A stretch of 39,245 bases of DNA from contig CAMJUL010000035.1 of NCBI GenBank assembly GCA_946408995.1, positions 1 through 39,245 on the forward strand, given 5' to 3'. The notes under the pieces were generated by a model, which saw nothing but the letters and a program-made list of their open reading frames with translations, made no database searches and had not been told where the DNA came from. Source of the stretch: an uncultured Clostridia bacterium. GTDB lineage: Bacteria; Bacillota; Clostridia; Christensenellales; Aristaeellaceae. The translations under genes were made by a program, and so were the position numbers. Positions within the stretch are counted from its first letter, which is position 1. Each line of letters starts with the position of its first letter. Shown here in pieces: positions 39,053 through 39,245 of this stretch.

Positions 39053-39196
39053 GGGGAAGGTGGCCCCGAAGGGGTCGGAAGAGGTCCCCGCTATGCTGGG
39101 CCCGCGTACCTCTCATGTCACAGATTCCGGTCTGCTTCTCCGTCTATACGAGGACCTCTTCCGTCTGGCCCTTTAATGGGGCCAGCCACCTTCCCC
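39053..39196. repeat. Palindromic MITE-like unit, copy 2
   Basis: 144 bases with perfect 12-base terminal inverted repeats (39053-39064 and 39185-39196). Internal arms at 39077-39090 and 39149-39162 have one mismatch. The same order of arms as copy 1 is kept. Small hairpins of the form CCTTCCCC-GGGGAAGG flank both copies (38953-38971 and 39042-39060), like fragments of further units. The rest of 38550-39245 holds no supported gene. Confidence 0.8.
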
Positions 39197-39245
39197 TGTT
39201 ATGAAGTGACCCGTGTCAAGGATATCCGAGAAATTTTCCAGATAC

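Overview
The window looks like a chromosomal segment of a GC-rich, Gram-positive-type anaerobe of the class Clostridia, probably a gut or rumen plant-fibre degrader. The clues are class III ribonucleotide reductase (nrdDG), strong AGGAGG ribosome sites, TTGACA/TATAAT promoters, a LplB/LplC-type sugar ABC importer without its own ATPase, a LacI regulator with CcpA-like operators, and a methionine aminopeptidase carrying an N-terminal SEC-C motif. Genus-level placement cannot be made from the sequence alone.

Positions 1-31700 are mostly a carbohydrate, and specifically pectin/rhamnogalacturonan, utilisation region. (a) 69-4365, minus: an operon of a GH43-GH28 two-domain enzyme, a D-2-hydroxyacid dehydrogenase and an exported HAD phosphatase. 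(b) 4592-9095, plus: two exported proteins of unknown role, one of them cystatin-like, then an aldo/keto reductase and an AEC-family permease. (c) 9098-15253: a GH5 enzyme, threonine ammonia-lyase, a 1014-residue exported protein joining a carbohydrate-binding-like module, an ABC solute-binding-protein domain and a GH43 domain, then RidA. (d) 15267-20621, minus: a four-gene operon of DUF1537 kinase, DapA-family aldolase, PdxA2-type dehydrogenase and an (alpha/alpha)6 glycosidase, apparently for a four-carbon sugar acid or related acid. (e) 20858-22021: an amidohydrolase. (f) 22073-27417, minus: GH105, two permeases, a solute-binding protein and a CE12 rhamnogalacturonan acetylesterase, divergent from a LacI regulator at 27680-28738. 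Each of the two divergent promoters has an AAGCGCT operator at its -10/start region. (g) 28855-31650: an exported unknown protein and a second (alpha/alpha)6 glycosidase.

Positions 31737-38549 are mainly housekeeping: map, nrdD-nrdG with a NrdR-like box, an M24 peptidase, and a membrane-bound RsbU/SpoIIE-type PP2C phosphatase. The last 600 bases hold no convincing gene but a dense cluster of palindromic repeats: four copies of a 23-bp REP-like unit (two direct, two inverted) and two copies of a 141-144-bp palindromic, MITE-like unit.

The likely joint function is to cut pectic side chains and backbone (GH43, GH28, CE12, GH5), import oligosaccharides through the LplB/LplC transporter, remove unsaturated uronic ends inside the cell (GH105), and feed sugar acids into central metabolism (dehydrogenases, aldolase, kinase). 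The most unusual object is the solute-binding-protein/GH43 fusion, which also carries a likely one-base frameshift near its C terminus.
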